Part shown: positions 56,800-64,000 of the stretch, in pieces | How positions within the stretch are numbered: the first letter of the stretch is position 1 | How the letters are laid out: every line of letters starts with the position of its first letter | Notes under the pieces: model-generated | Database searches by the model: none | What the model was told of the DNA's origin: nothing | The model's input: only the letters and a program-made list of their open reading frames with translations | Assembly: GCA_949317995.1 (NCBI GenBank) | Contig: OX439045.1 | Coordinates: forward strand, 7,851,174-7,915,173 | Source: Acholoe squamosa | Taxonomy: Eukaryota; Annelida; Polychaeta; Phyllodocida; Polynoidae | Length of the DNA: 64,000 bases | Direction of reading: 5' to 3' | Program-made: the position numbers and the translations under genes

Positions 56800-57678
56800 C
56801 TGAAGAGGAAGCGGCAGAAGTCTGGCGCCAGTCGGGAAGAATTTAACCGAGCTTGCTCCGAACTCGAGAAGTGCCTTGTGAAATGCCTCCACCGAGACAA
56901 GGATAAACATTGTGCGGCTTGTGGACTCCTGCACGCCGCACTTAAACATGTGGCGAAATGTCCCAAGTCGTTCTGGACCGAGTGTAGGGACTGCTCACCT
57001 ATAGCAGACGTGCTTATATACCATGTAGAGGTCTGCCTAGCGCATACCTATGCGGCACCCGTAGGGGGCGGGTGTGTGGACCGTGGGAGGCTCTGTAGGA
57101 ACAATCTTAAACTGTGCAGGAATTTGGTTTATAAAATCACCGATCGCTGTGAACGGGTCGCGCCTCATGAACAGACCGGTCACACCATCAAGCACGCCAT
57201 TGATGAAGTATGGAGAACCCCTGGGGTTTGGACCCGTATCAAAACCTACCTCCGTAAAGTCTTTGACATATCACTGGCACTAAACGACAGTCCCCCAGAG
57301 GCCTTCCAATCAGGGTTTGGTGACCAACTCATATCAGTCCCAAATTTCCTCTCCGTACAAATTGCGTCCATGAGAGATGCTCAGCTCTCGATCTTGTCGT
57401 CGGTGGCACTGCAGCAAATCATCGCAGCTGGGAGTGAAACTGAGGATCTGTCGCAGGCCGGCCAGGAATACCATTCAGGTTATTCGTCCAGTCAGGAGTG
57501 GGAGCTGCGAGCACTGCCCTCAGACAATGTTAAATACGGGAGCCAGGCTGATCTGATCGCTGTGGGGCAGATGTGGAAGCAGCTGAAGGAGGCACGCAGT
57601 AGACCGGGCTGGTCTACCAAACACTCACGGGAGGAGGACGAGATGGAACATGGTGTTATCCTAGCACAACATGCACGG
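56800..57678 (+). CDS. NIK-like gene, exon 7: TAZ-like Cys/His domain and linker
   Basis: Acceptor GGTTGTTGCAG ends at 56799 and donor GCACGG|GTAAGG starts at 57679. Phase 0, residues 1071-1363. Residues 1095-1149 hold an ordered set of possible metal ligands: C1095, C1099, H1101, H1107-C1108, C1111, H1120, C1124, C1132, C1135, H1145 and C1149, with C1162 and C1169 further on. The spacing (HC-x2-C, H-x3-C, C-x2-C, H-x3-C) resembles the TAZ zinc finger of CBP/p300 and plant BT proteins. After it come about 200 residues with predicted helical and acidic stretches leading to the kinase domain. The domain call is by eye; an unrelated zinc-binding fold is possible. Confidence 0.75.
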
Positions 57679-57925
57679 GTAAGGCACCTAGTGAGGCCTA
57701 ATAAAGGAAAAATGGTGTTTCAGGTGATCCATCTCAATCCAGCAAAACTAGGCTGACCGTAGCTTTTTTCATATCATTTTGGTCACTTTTGGGTGACTCT
57801 TTAGTCCATTTTTAATAGCAATGTAAGATAATTCTTGAGTCATTGAAGCATGGAAAGAAATTTCACAAATAGAAAAATAGATGAAATTGTGACCTATCTT
57901 ATCTAAATTTTTCACTTTTTGATAG

Positions 57926-58066
57926 AACATGAAGGTGCAATACCCGGGTGGCCGGTACAGACGCGGGGTGCAGTGGGAGCTGGGGCCTGTCCTAGGGGCC
58001 GGTATGTCAGGACGGTGCTCGTTGGCGCTCGACAGTAACACAGGCTTCAAGTTTTGTGTAAAAGAG
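57926..58066 (+). CDS. NIK-like gene, exon 8: kinase N-lobe, glycine loop and lysine
   Basis: Acceptor TTTTTGATAG, donor AAAGAG|GTGAGT, phase 0, residues 1364-1410. Contains the glycine-rich loop LGAGMSGR (G1387, G1389, G1392) and the ATP-anchoring lysine in FCVKE (K1409). The block from GVQW through TGFKFCVKE matches NIK closely; human NIK has EVHW, LGRGSFGE and TGFQCAVKK in the same order. Confidence 0.85.
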
Positions 58067-58739
58067 GTGAGTTATCACACATAATGATTACCTAATGTGA
58101 TACTTTGCATAAAAGTGGCAACCACATGAAAGCTGCAACCTGGCTTGTTGTAATCCCTAATCTGGGTCCTGCAGGTGCCATTCCTTACTTGGTTCCAGCA
58201 CGTAAACACACCCTGAGGTCCTATAAGCCACAGTAACTCTCTGTAAATAGCATAGTACGGTAGGCGTAGTTTTTGCTGTATTTGTGGTAGTGCTTTTTCA
58301 TATGTGGAATTTTTCATCAACCTAACTTTCAACACTATAAAGATTTTTGAATAAAAAAAAAATTTGAATATACTTTTCTTCGTTTTTTTGGTTTTTTTTT
58401 TTCATTATTTTTGGAGATGCCCTTAGCATCTCCATTATATTCACATGGGAGGTCGATTGCACACCAAATCGGACAGTCCAATAACCCTTGAGTCGAACTG
58501 TGAAATTGTAAATTACCTTACTTGATAATTTCTGTATAGAAATTTAGTCAAATTACAACTGTTTTATATTGCTTATATGGACACATTATTCATCTTAATT
58601 TTCAAAGTGTATACAAAGCTTCATTTTACTATTTTGTTGGTTCATTTTGTTCTCATAAGACTGGTCGTAACAGGATGATACTACCCTCCACCCAGGCAAT
58701 GCTCCCACTAATCATAGCTTTGTCCACTAGAGTCCCTAA

Positions 58740-59015
58740 GTGTTTGTGAATGTGAACGACCTGTTGGTGGTATTTACACTAGTAGAAGTGTGCTTAGCCT
58801 TACTTACCAATGCACCCATAATTAGGGTGAATGTGAACGACCTGTTGGTGGTATTTACACTAGTAGAAGTGTCCTTAGTCTTACTCACCAATGCACCCAT
58901 AATTAGGGTGAATGTGAACGACCTGTTGATGGTATTTACACTAGTAGAAGTGTCCTTAGTCTTACTCACCAATGCACCCATAATTAGGGTGAATGTGAAC
59001 GACCTGCTGGCGTGT
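58740..59015 (+). repeat. 81-bp tandem repeat x 3.4 in intron 8
   Basis: AATGTGAACGACCTGTTGGT and TACTCACCAATGCACCCATA recur every 81 bases. Confidence 0.93.
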
Positions 59016-59910
59016 TGAACTTACACTGTCTAGCTTCTCTCTACCACCAACCCCCCCCTCCCTACACTGTAAAAAATGTGTGTTGAACTTACACTGTCTA
59101 GCTTCTCTCCTCCACCCTTCCTACACTGTAAAAAATGTGTGTTGAACTTACAATGTCTAGCTTCTCTCCACTGCCACCCTTCCTACACTGTAAATAATGT
59201 GTGTTGAACGTACACTGTCTAGCTTCTCTCCACCACCACCCTTCCCACACTATAAAAAATGTGTGTTGAACTTACACTGTCTAGCTTCTCTCCACTGCCA
59301 CCCTTCCTACACTGTAAAAAATGTGTGTTGAACTTACACTGTCTAGCTTCTCTCCACCACCACCCTTCCCACACTATAAAAAATGTGTGTTGAACTTACA
59401 CTGTCCAGCTTCTCTCCACCACCACCCTTCCTACACTGTTAAAAATGTGTGTTGAACAGGGATGTAAGTTTTCAGAATTTTATCTGATTTCAGAATTTTT
59501 GAAGTCCAACATGTCAATAGATTTGCCCAAATTTCCTTTCTTAGTTTATAGATTTGCAGTGTTTTACAATGAATTTGGAATTTCTATGTACAGTTTCAGA
59601 ATTTTTCATACACTCTGACTTACATCCCTGGTTGAACTTACACTGTCTAGCTTCTCTCCACCACCACCCTTCCCACACTGTAAAAAAGAAATGTGTGTTG
59701 AACTTACACTGTCTAGCTTCTCTCCACCACCACCCTTCCCACACTGTAAAAAAGAAATGTGTGTTGAACTTACACTGTCTAGCTTCTCTCCACCACCACC
59801 CTTCCCACACTGTAAAAAAGAAATGTGTGTTGAACTTACACTGTCTAGCTTCTCTCCACCACCACCCTTCCCACACTGTAAAAAAGAAATGTGTGTTGAA
59901 CTTACACTGG
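59016..59910 (+). repeat. 62-68-bp array in intron 8
   Basis: About 12 units of GTGTTGAACTTACACTGTCT and AGCTTCTCTCCACCACCACC. The left set ends TAAAAAATGT, the right set TAAAAAAGAAATGT. A CAGGGATGTAAG element interrupts it at 59457-59630 and separates the two sets. Confidence 0.93.
59457..59630. mobile_element. CAGGGATGTAAG TIR element, copy 3, 6-bp TSD GTTGAA
   Basis: 174 bp, ends CAGGGATGTAAG / CTTACATCCCTG, GTTGAA at 59451-59456 and 59631-59636. Neighbouring array units show the empty site GTGTGTTGAACTTACAC. Confidence 0.92.
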
Positions 59911-59987
59911 GTTTTACATCGAGGGCATCTCCTTAGGACTAATTCCTTCACCTGTGACATTTTTTCTTAATTATTTTCATTCCACAG

Positions 59988-60117
59988 GTGATCCTGGATA
60001 AGTTTGAGCTGACGGAGATGGAGATCTTGACACGACTCCGGCACCCAGGGATCTGTCTGTGTTACGGCGCCGTGCTGATTGGAGACTCCATCTACATGTT
60101 TATGGAGTATGTAGAAG
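59988..60117 (+). CDS. NIK-like gene, exon 9: kinase alpha-C helix and hinge
   Basis: Acceptor TTCCACAG, donor GAAG|GTATGT, enters in phase 0 and leaves in phase 1, residues 1411-1454. Contains the alpha-C helix with probable salt-bridge Glu1422, the RLRHPGI motif, the strand YGAVLIGDSIYMF and the hinge MEYVEG. The order YGAV...F-ME-x2-EG is shared with NIK. Confidence 0.85.
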
Positions 60118-60129
60118 GTATGTACTGAT

Positions 60130-60560
60130 ATGGGTGCATCATGCAGGAGTGCATCATGCCCATTGGTCGGCATGATGCACCAATGAAGTGCTGGCGAGTC
60201 TGCTCGCCAGCACTTCATTGGTGCATCATGCTGACTGCAGCAGAGATGCCACTTTTCCTGGTTTACCAAGAATTCATGGTTTTTGATTCCAAGATTTCTG
60301 TATGAATTTATATGTGAAATTCCTGGGGGAAATGTGTCCAAAGTCCAGTTTTCCTATTTTTGTCGGCCAGTGAGTGGCATCTCTGCTGCAGGAAGTGAAC
60401 AAGTATCAAGCACATAGGGTCGGCATAAGGTATGACTAGCCCTGGTGAGTAACTCACCAGGCCTGGTGAGTTACTCACCAGGCCTGGTGAGTTACTCACT
60501 AGGCCCGGTGAGTAACTCACCAGGGCCCGGCTACATTCATGCATCATGATGGCCAATGGA
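60130..60560. mobile_element. Palindromic GCATCATG MITE with nested insertion, intron 9
   Basis: GGTCGGCATGATGCACCAAT and CACTTCATTGGTGCATCATG form the left hairpin. Four GGTGAGTNACTCACCAGG hairpins near 60445-60520 are a local tandem expansion of the central palindrome. The 60241-60385 element is inserted between. Confidence 0.85.
60241..60385. mobile_element. CAGAGATGCCACT TIR element, 6-bp TSD CTGCAG
   Basis: 145 bp, ends CAGAGATGCCACT / AGTGGCATCTCTG, CTGCAG at 60235-60240 and 60386-60391. Smallest of the CAGRG-ended elements here. Confidence 0.9.
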
Positions 60561-60683
60561 CATGATGCGAGGGAGGGAAGACAAGGTGGGAAAAATCGAG
60601 TAGTGAGGGAAAGATGTACACAGATTTGATACATATTTTCCAACATGATCTATTAAGACAAACATCACCATCTATGGCCTAGA

Positions 60684-60780
60684 TCTTCCCTAGCCCATAT
60701 TCAAAGGGTCTTGATCTCATCTTTTCTGGCCCCTCTCTGTTTGGTTAACATGTGTGTAGACACGGACTCATAAGTTCACT
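60684..60780 (+). mobile_element. Diverged SINE head fragment
   Basis: CTTCCCTAGCCCATATTCAA then AGGGTCTTGATCTCATCTTT matches the SINE 5' region loosely. No tail. Confidence 0.5.
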
Positions 60781-60906
60781 AATTGATGCCTAACGTATTT
60801 TTTTTATCCATTAAGATATCCTAACTAAAAAAATTGCATCAAAGAAACTGACCCCGTAACTGTCTATCTGAGGCAGGAATAAAGTGTACTATATTGTATA
60901 ATGCAG

Positions 60907-61038
60907 GGTGCTCTCTACAGAGTCACATAGCGGGGTTAACGCGTCTCAACGACATGACAGCACTCGTCTACTTCAAACAGCTGATACAAGTCTTACAGTA
61001 CCTCCAGAACCAGGGCATCCTCCATGAAGACATCAAAT
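60907..61038 (+). CDS. NIK-like gene, exon 10: catalytic loop
   Basis: Acceptor AATGCAG, donor CAAAT|GTAAGA, phase 1 both sides, residues 1454-1498. Contains the alpha-E helix (YFKQLIQVLQYL) and the catalytic loop ILHEDIK with D1495 and K1497. The usual HRD arginine is glutamate here (HED). NIK has glycine at this position (HGD), so loss of the arginine is consistent with the family. Confidence 0.85.
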
Positions 61039-61093
61039 GTAAGATATATTCTGTATATAGATACCAACAGGGGATATAGCCAGGGCTATATTA

Positions 61094-61358
61094 GGGAATG
61101 GTATTTACTTACCAACTTGGGGCGTTGTGAGTTTTCGGGCATATATGCAAATATCTTTAAGACCCCCCCCCTTGTGACAGCAGTCAAAATCTTTGTGCCC
61201 ACACCAGAGACACGCTAGATTATTACGCCCCTCTTTAATCTTTAGTAGCGTGCAGGCTTTTTCACTGAAAAAAGGCTCAACATTTGACACCCCACTCAGG
61301 AGGGGTCAAAAATTGTTATGCCCCCCCCCCTCCCTGTTGATAAATAATGACTACTCCC
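61094..61358. mobile_element. GGGAGTG MITE, copy 4, TSD TTA, intron 10
   Basis: Ends GGGAATGGTATTTACTTACC (diverged) and GATAAATAATGACTACTCCC. TTA at 61091-61093 and 61359-61361. Confidence 0.8.
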
Positions 61359-61437
61359 TTAGTGTATCATACCAAACTCTACGAGGCAGATACATATTCA
61401 ATCGCAGAAGGCCTTCATGTTGCACCTATAAAGTACT

Positions 61438-61712
61438 GAAGAATCTACCCGCCAGCACTTCATTGGTGCATCATGACGACCAGTGGACGGGCTTCCCTAG
61501 CCCACTTAAATGGGTCTATATCTCCTCTTTCCTATCCCCTCGGATGTGTGGTGCACATGTGCGGGCACCAACACATTCCTCTGTGAATTTGTGTGATATA
61601 GTTCTCGCCATGAATATGACCATAGCTGTCGAAATGGCGTTAAACATCTATTACTCACTCACTCACGACCAGTGGACATGATGCACTGCTGCATTAGCGG
61701 TCCTTAAAGGGT
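61438..61712. mobile_element. Palindromic GCATCATG MITE with nested SINE, intron 10
   Basis: Left part CACTTCATTGGTGCATCATG, then the SINE 61488-61664, then CATGATGCACTGCTGCATTA and the end GCGGTCCTTAAAGGGTTAAA. Confidence 0.88.
61488..61664 (+). mobile_element. SINE-like retroposon, tail type 1
   Basis: 177 bp, CGGGCTTCCCTAGCCCACTT to TTAAACATCTATTACTCACT. Exact ACGACCAGTGGA duplications lie at 61476-61487 and 61665-61676. Same tail as the copy at 2470. Confidence 0.9.
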
Positions 61713-61879
61713 TAAAGTCTTTCTTTCCTGACAATGATGATTGTGAGATATTTGGTCCTGCCGAAATCAATCCGCGCCTGCAGAACAATAAAACCTCCAA
61801 AACTGTTAAACCATACCTCAAAAACTTTTTGTATAGACTGCTCGACAGGGTATTAATATCTGTGCTTTGCCGCCAACAG

Positions 61880-61968
61880 CTGAGAACATCTTGCTGCGGT
61901 CAGGGACGACTCAACTCGTGCTGATAGACTTTGGTCTCGCACGGCAGGTATCTGCGACATATCCACAG
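61880..61968 (+). CDS. NIK-like gene, exon 11: DFG motif
   Basis: Acceptor GCCAACAG, donor CCACAG|GTGGGT, residues 1498-1527. The codon split across the junction gives Ser, making IKSENILL. N1500 is the metal-binding Asn and D1514 is the Asp of DFG (LIDFGLAR). A second donor-like GGCAG|GTATCT lies inside the exon at 61947-61948 but would break the frame. Confidence 0.85.
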
Positions 61969-62322
61969 GTGGGTTTCACACATGTTTTGAATTGTGTGTA
62001 CTACTTCTGATGAGAAAGATTTGACCAGTAGAGTGAAAGTTACTCCCAGCTAAGGTGTTTGTTCCCAACGCCATGGTGTGTATCTATCATACATGTTACA
62101 ACTTAAAAATGCCAAAATCCTGCGTATAAGGATTGCTTTGCATTCAAAGGTGTGTAACCTCTTTTCTCGCAAGTGAATTTTCAAAATTGGGGGGGGAAGC
62201 AATAAAGGTGCTACAATAACCTCTTCCCCACCCCCCCCCCCCATATCTGAAATGGTCGATAAGCTGCAGCAGCTTATATATCTGGTTTATTCTAATAACA
62301 ATATACATTAACATCCTTACAG

Positions 62323-62502
62323 GTAGCAGCTAACGAGCCCCCGGTGGGGTCCCAGACACAGTGGAGTCCTGAGAAAGCTGAGTGCTGTGGTTACGGCTTC
62401 CCATCGGACGTGTGGGCAGCGGCGTGCGTCCTGCTGGAGATGGTGACTGGATCGCCACCATGGTTAAAACGCTACTCACAGGCTGCAAGCCTCATCTATG
62501 TG
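62323..62502 (+). CDS. NIK-like gene, exon 12: activation segment and alpha-F
   Basis: Acceptor TCCTTACAG, donor TATGTG|GTATGT, phase 0, residues 1528-1587. Contains the end of the activation segment with SPE (1542-1544) in place of APE, and the alpha-F motif SDVWAAACVLLEM with structural D1556. The segment PVGSQTQWSPE lines up with the NIK segment IPGTETHMAPE. The insert NEPP before it has few phosphorylatable residues, as in constitutively folded NIK. Confidence 0.85.
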
Positions 62503-62627
62503 GTATGTAGTATTGTATAGGACTCAAGACAGAAGGAATTACTTAGCAAGGCCAAGCCAAATAACTCAGACGATATGAAGTTTTTCCCCTTGCAGGCCAT
62601 TCTGGCCTGGAGATTTTTAACTCGAAA

Positions 62628-63065
62628 AGAGTTATAGGTCATATTGGCGGTGCGAATAAGTTTAAAAAAAGATGGAAATCTTATATATAAGAGACAGAAT
62701 TACTTAATGAATTTGTAGTGCCATTAAAGGAGGAGATGTAGGGGTCTTGCAGGAAAAGGTATTTCAGTACCAACTATTGTAAATTTTGAGTAATTGTCTA
62801 TATTCTACAGAGTCAGTTGGTTGGCGGCCATAAGACGCTTTTTGCCTGTAATGGTGAAGGTATATGATGTTTATCCATGTATCAACTTTCCCGCCTTTTT
62901 TGGCAATGTGGTGCAAATAGGTCAGTTTTGGCAGGAGTTATGCAAATAGTGGCTTGGTTTTGCCAATAACTGGGTGAGGGAGTGCTGATGTCAGACCACA
63001 AGCTAGACTTGCTCAAGGCTATTGTTTTATTTCTTTTCGAGTTACAAGCAATGCAAATTGCTGGC
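62628..63065. mobile_element. Dispersed element, copy 2, intron 12
   Basis: Matches 56204-56690 across TTACTTAATGAATTTGTAGT and AGTCAGTTGGTTGGCGGCCA, with ends AACTCGAAAAGAGTTATAGG and CTTTTCGAGTTACAAGC. Confidence 0.8.
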
Positions 63066-63094
63066 CTATATTATCATTCCGCTGGCCTGGATTG

Positions 63095-63445
63095 ATTTTG
63101 GCAGGACCGAATATATCAAGATTATTATTGTCAGGAAAGAAATAATGAAAAACAAGAATTAACTCACTATTCCAATCGTTTAACTCTTTAAAATTGAACA
63201 AAAAGTAATGCCTTTTGTTTTAGGCTGTAAAAACCTCAATAATGGTCCGATTTACAACCCTTAAAAAATAAAATGTAGCCCAAGCTCCCACAATTTCAGC
63301 CAGACATTCGGTCTGGCAGTTTTGCAATTCCCCCCACCCCAGCAGCGATTTTGCTGGCAAAAGCTGATGTCCGATGAGTTTTTGTATAGACTGAAAACTT
63401 ATTGATGTTTTCCTTAAGAACACATGTATATCTGTTCTAAAATTC
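63095..63445. repeat. Dispersed repeat shared with 39130-39510
   Basis: AATGAAAAACAAGAATTAAC, GTAATGCCTTTTGTTTTAGG and CTGTAAAAACC as at 39150-39270. The left edge TTGGCAGGACCGAATATATC is mirrored at 61725-61770, so the family has more copies. Confidence 0.65.
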
Positions 63446-63490
63446 AGTGTGACAGTCTATACTTACAACCATTTATCTTTTATGTACCAG

Positions 63491-63643
63491 ATCCCAATGA
63501 ATGCCCCTCCGCTAGCAGACATCCACGACTATGTGTCTGAGTCAATGCGGGACCTCATCGTGTGGTTGTGGACGATGGAGCCTGAACGTCGCCCCGTGCC
63601 CGAAAACATTCTGCAGCATCATGCCTTCTCTCTGATTGGTTAG
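63491..63643 (+). CDS. NIK-like gene, exon 13: kinase C-lobe end
   Basis: Acceptor TTTTATGTACCAG, phase 0, residues 1588-1637. Contains the last kinase helices, with the RRPVPENILQHHAF motif that normally closes the domain (EPERRP carries the conserved Arg). The frame ends ATT-GGT-TAG at 63643, but ATTG|GTTAGT at 63639 is also a plausible donor. If it splices, a C-terminal tail lies beyond the window, as in vertebrate NIK. No AATAAA follows within the remaining 357 bases. Confidence 0.8.
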   Translation: MPMNAPPLADIHDYVSESMRDLIVWLWTMEPERRPVPENILQHHAFSLIG

Positions 63644-63654
63644 TTTAAAAACTT

Positions 63655-63865
63655 CTAATCACTGGTCAAATGCAGCCCTGATGAATTACTCGCCGGGGCT
63701 ACATTCATGATCCATGCTGACCGGACAGAGATAATACACTCCCGGAGGGTCGTCATAACGCACCAATGAAGTGCTGATGAGTCTGCACCTCATTGAAGCA
63801 TCATAACGAGCTATGGGCATGATGCACTACTACGTCAGTGACCCTCAAAGGGCTAATATTTTGTG
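63655..63865. mobile_element. Palindromic GCATCATG MITE copy
   Basis: AATGCAGCCCTGATGAATTA, CGGGGCTACATTCATG, GCACCAATGAAGTGCTGATG and the end GTGACCCTCAAAGGGCTAAT. A type-B fragment follows at 63885-63935 (GCATACAAGCCGCACCCTGA). Confidence 0.8.
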
Positions 63866-64000
63866 AACTTAGATATGATGGAGTAAATGTGCCGTATATA
63901 ATATGCACCTGCATACAAGCCGCACCCTGACTTTACGAAGCTACTAGTATATACACGTGTATGCTGTATTTGTGACTTGAAAAATGGTAGTCTGTTCTAA

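Larger units (their letters stand above)
34152..63643 (+). other. NIK (MAP3K14)-like kinase gene, 13 coding exons
   Basis: Gene model built from splice signals and frame. Coding exons are 34152-36369, 36832-37020, 37287-37762, 53147-53368, 54358-54408, 55824-55877, 56800-57678, 57926-58066, 59988-60117, 60907-61038, 61880-61968, 62323-62502 and 63491-63643. Every intron is GT-AG and every junction keeps frame, giving 4,914 bases including a TAG stop, about 1,637 residues. The C-terminal 270 residues are a protein kinase that aligns best with NF-kB-inducing kinase. The N-terminal 1,000 residues are low complexity. NIK phosphorylates IKK-alpha in the non-canonical NF-kB pathway; that role here is inferred from family. 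Human NIK is about 947 residues, so this protein would be much longer. Uncertain points: whether a coding exon lies upstream of 34142, whether the first six exons belong to the same transcript, and whether the last exon stops or splices on. Symbol left empty because orthology was judged by eye. Confidence 0.75.

Noticed and set aside
57769-58335. Minus-strand frames opposite exon 8
   Set aside because: Shadows of the kinase exon and intron; no splice framework on that strand.
59541-59970. Open frames of about 139 codons on both strands in intron 8
   Set aside because: Satellite units whose length keeps frame; they lie within an intron and mirror each other on both strands.

Overview
The window looks like nuclear DNA from an animal, most likely a marine invertebrate. 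It contains spliced genes with GT-AG introns and no operons. Introns and intergenic DNA are packed with short TIR elements, SINEs and minisatellites. The two recognisable genes (a NIK-type kinase and an ARHGAP12/15/27-type Rho GAP) are animal signalling genes. A NIK gene with such a compact repeat landscape fits an invertebrate deuterostome or a lophotrochozoan, but the exact phylum cannot be read from the sequence. Most short open frames in the window are repeat-derived and were left out.

Layout. 1-10.7 kb: a 26-bp satellite, a 50-bp satellite, a ~32-bp satellite and many small DNA transposons. This stretch lies downstream of the minus-strand ARHGAP-like exon, so it is probably its first long intron. 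10.77-11.32 kb: first coding exon (SH3) of the ARHGAP-like gene, minus strand. 11.3-34.1 kb: intergenic or upstream DNA with dense nested MITEs, an 18-bp array grown inside a MITE (24.7-25.7 kb), 37-bp and 30-38-bp arrays, and two copies of a composite tRNA-like element. 34.15-63.64 kb: a 13-exon plus-strand gene whose splice phases join without a break into ~1,637 codons. It has a long low-complexity N-terminus, a Cys/His-rich TAZ-like domain, then a protein kinase domain most like NF-kB-inducing kinase (MAP3K14). Its third intron is 15.4 kb and carries a 2.2-kb foldback element, an AT-rich array with orientation flips, and 69-bp and 43-bp satellites.

How it works together. The kinase would be the upstream kinase of a non-canonical NF-kB-like pathway. 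The ARHGAP-like protein would turn off Rho-family GTPases. Nothing in the sequence links the two genes. The strongest genome-scale signal is mobile-element biology. One palindromic MITE family has seeded at least four different tandem arrays from different internal segments. At least six elements with CAGRG termini carry exact 6-bp target duplications. A SINE family carries two alternative 3' tails. Several insertions are nested so that the empty site is present in the same window.
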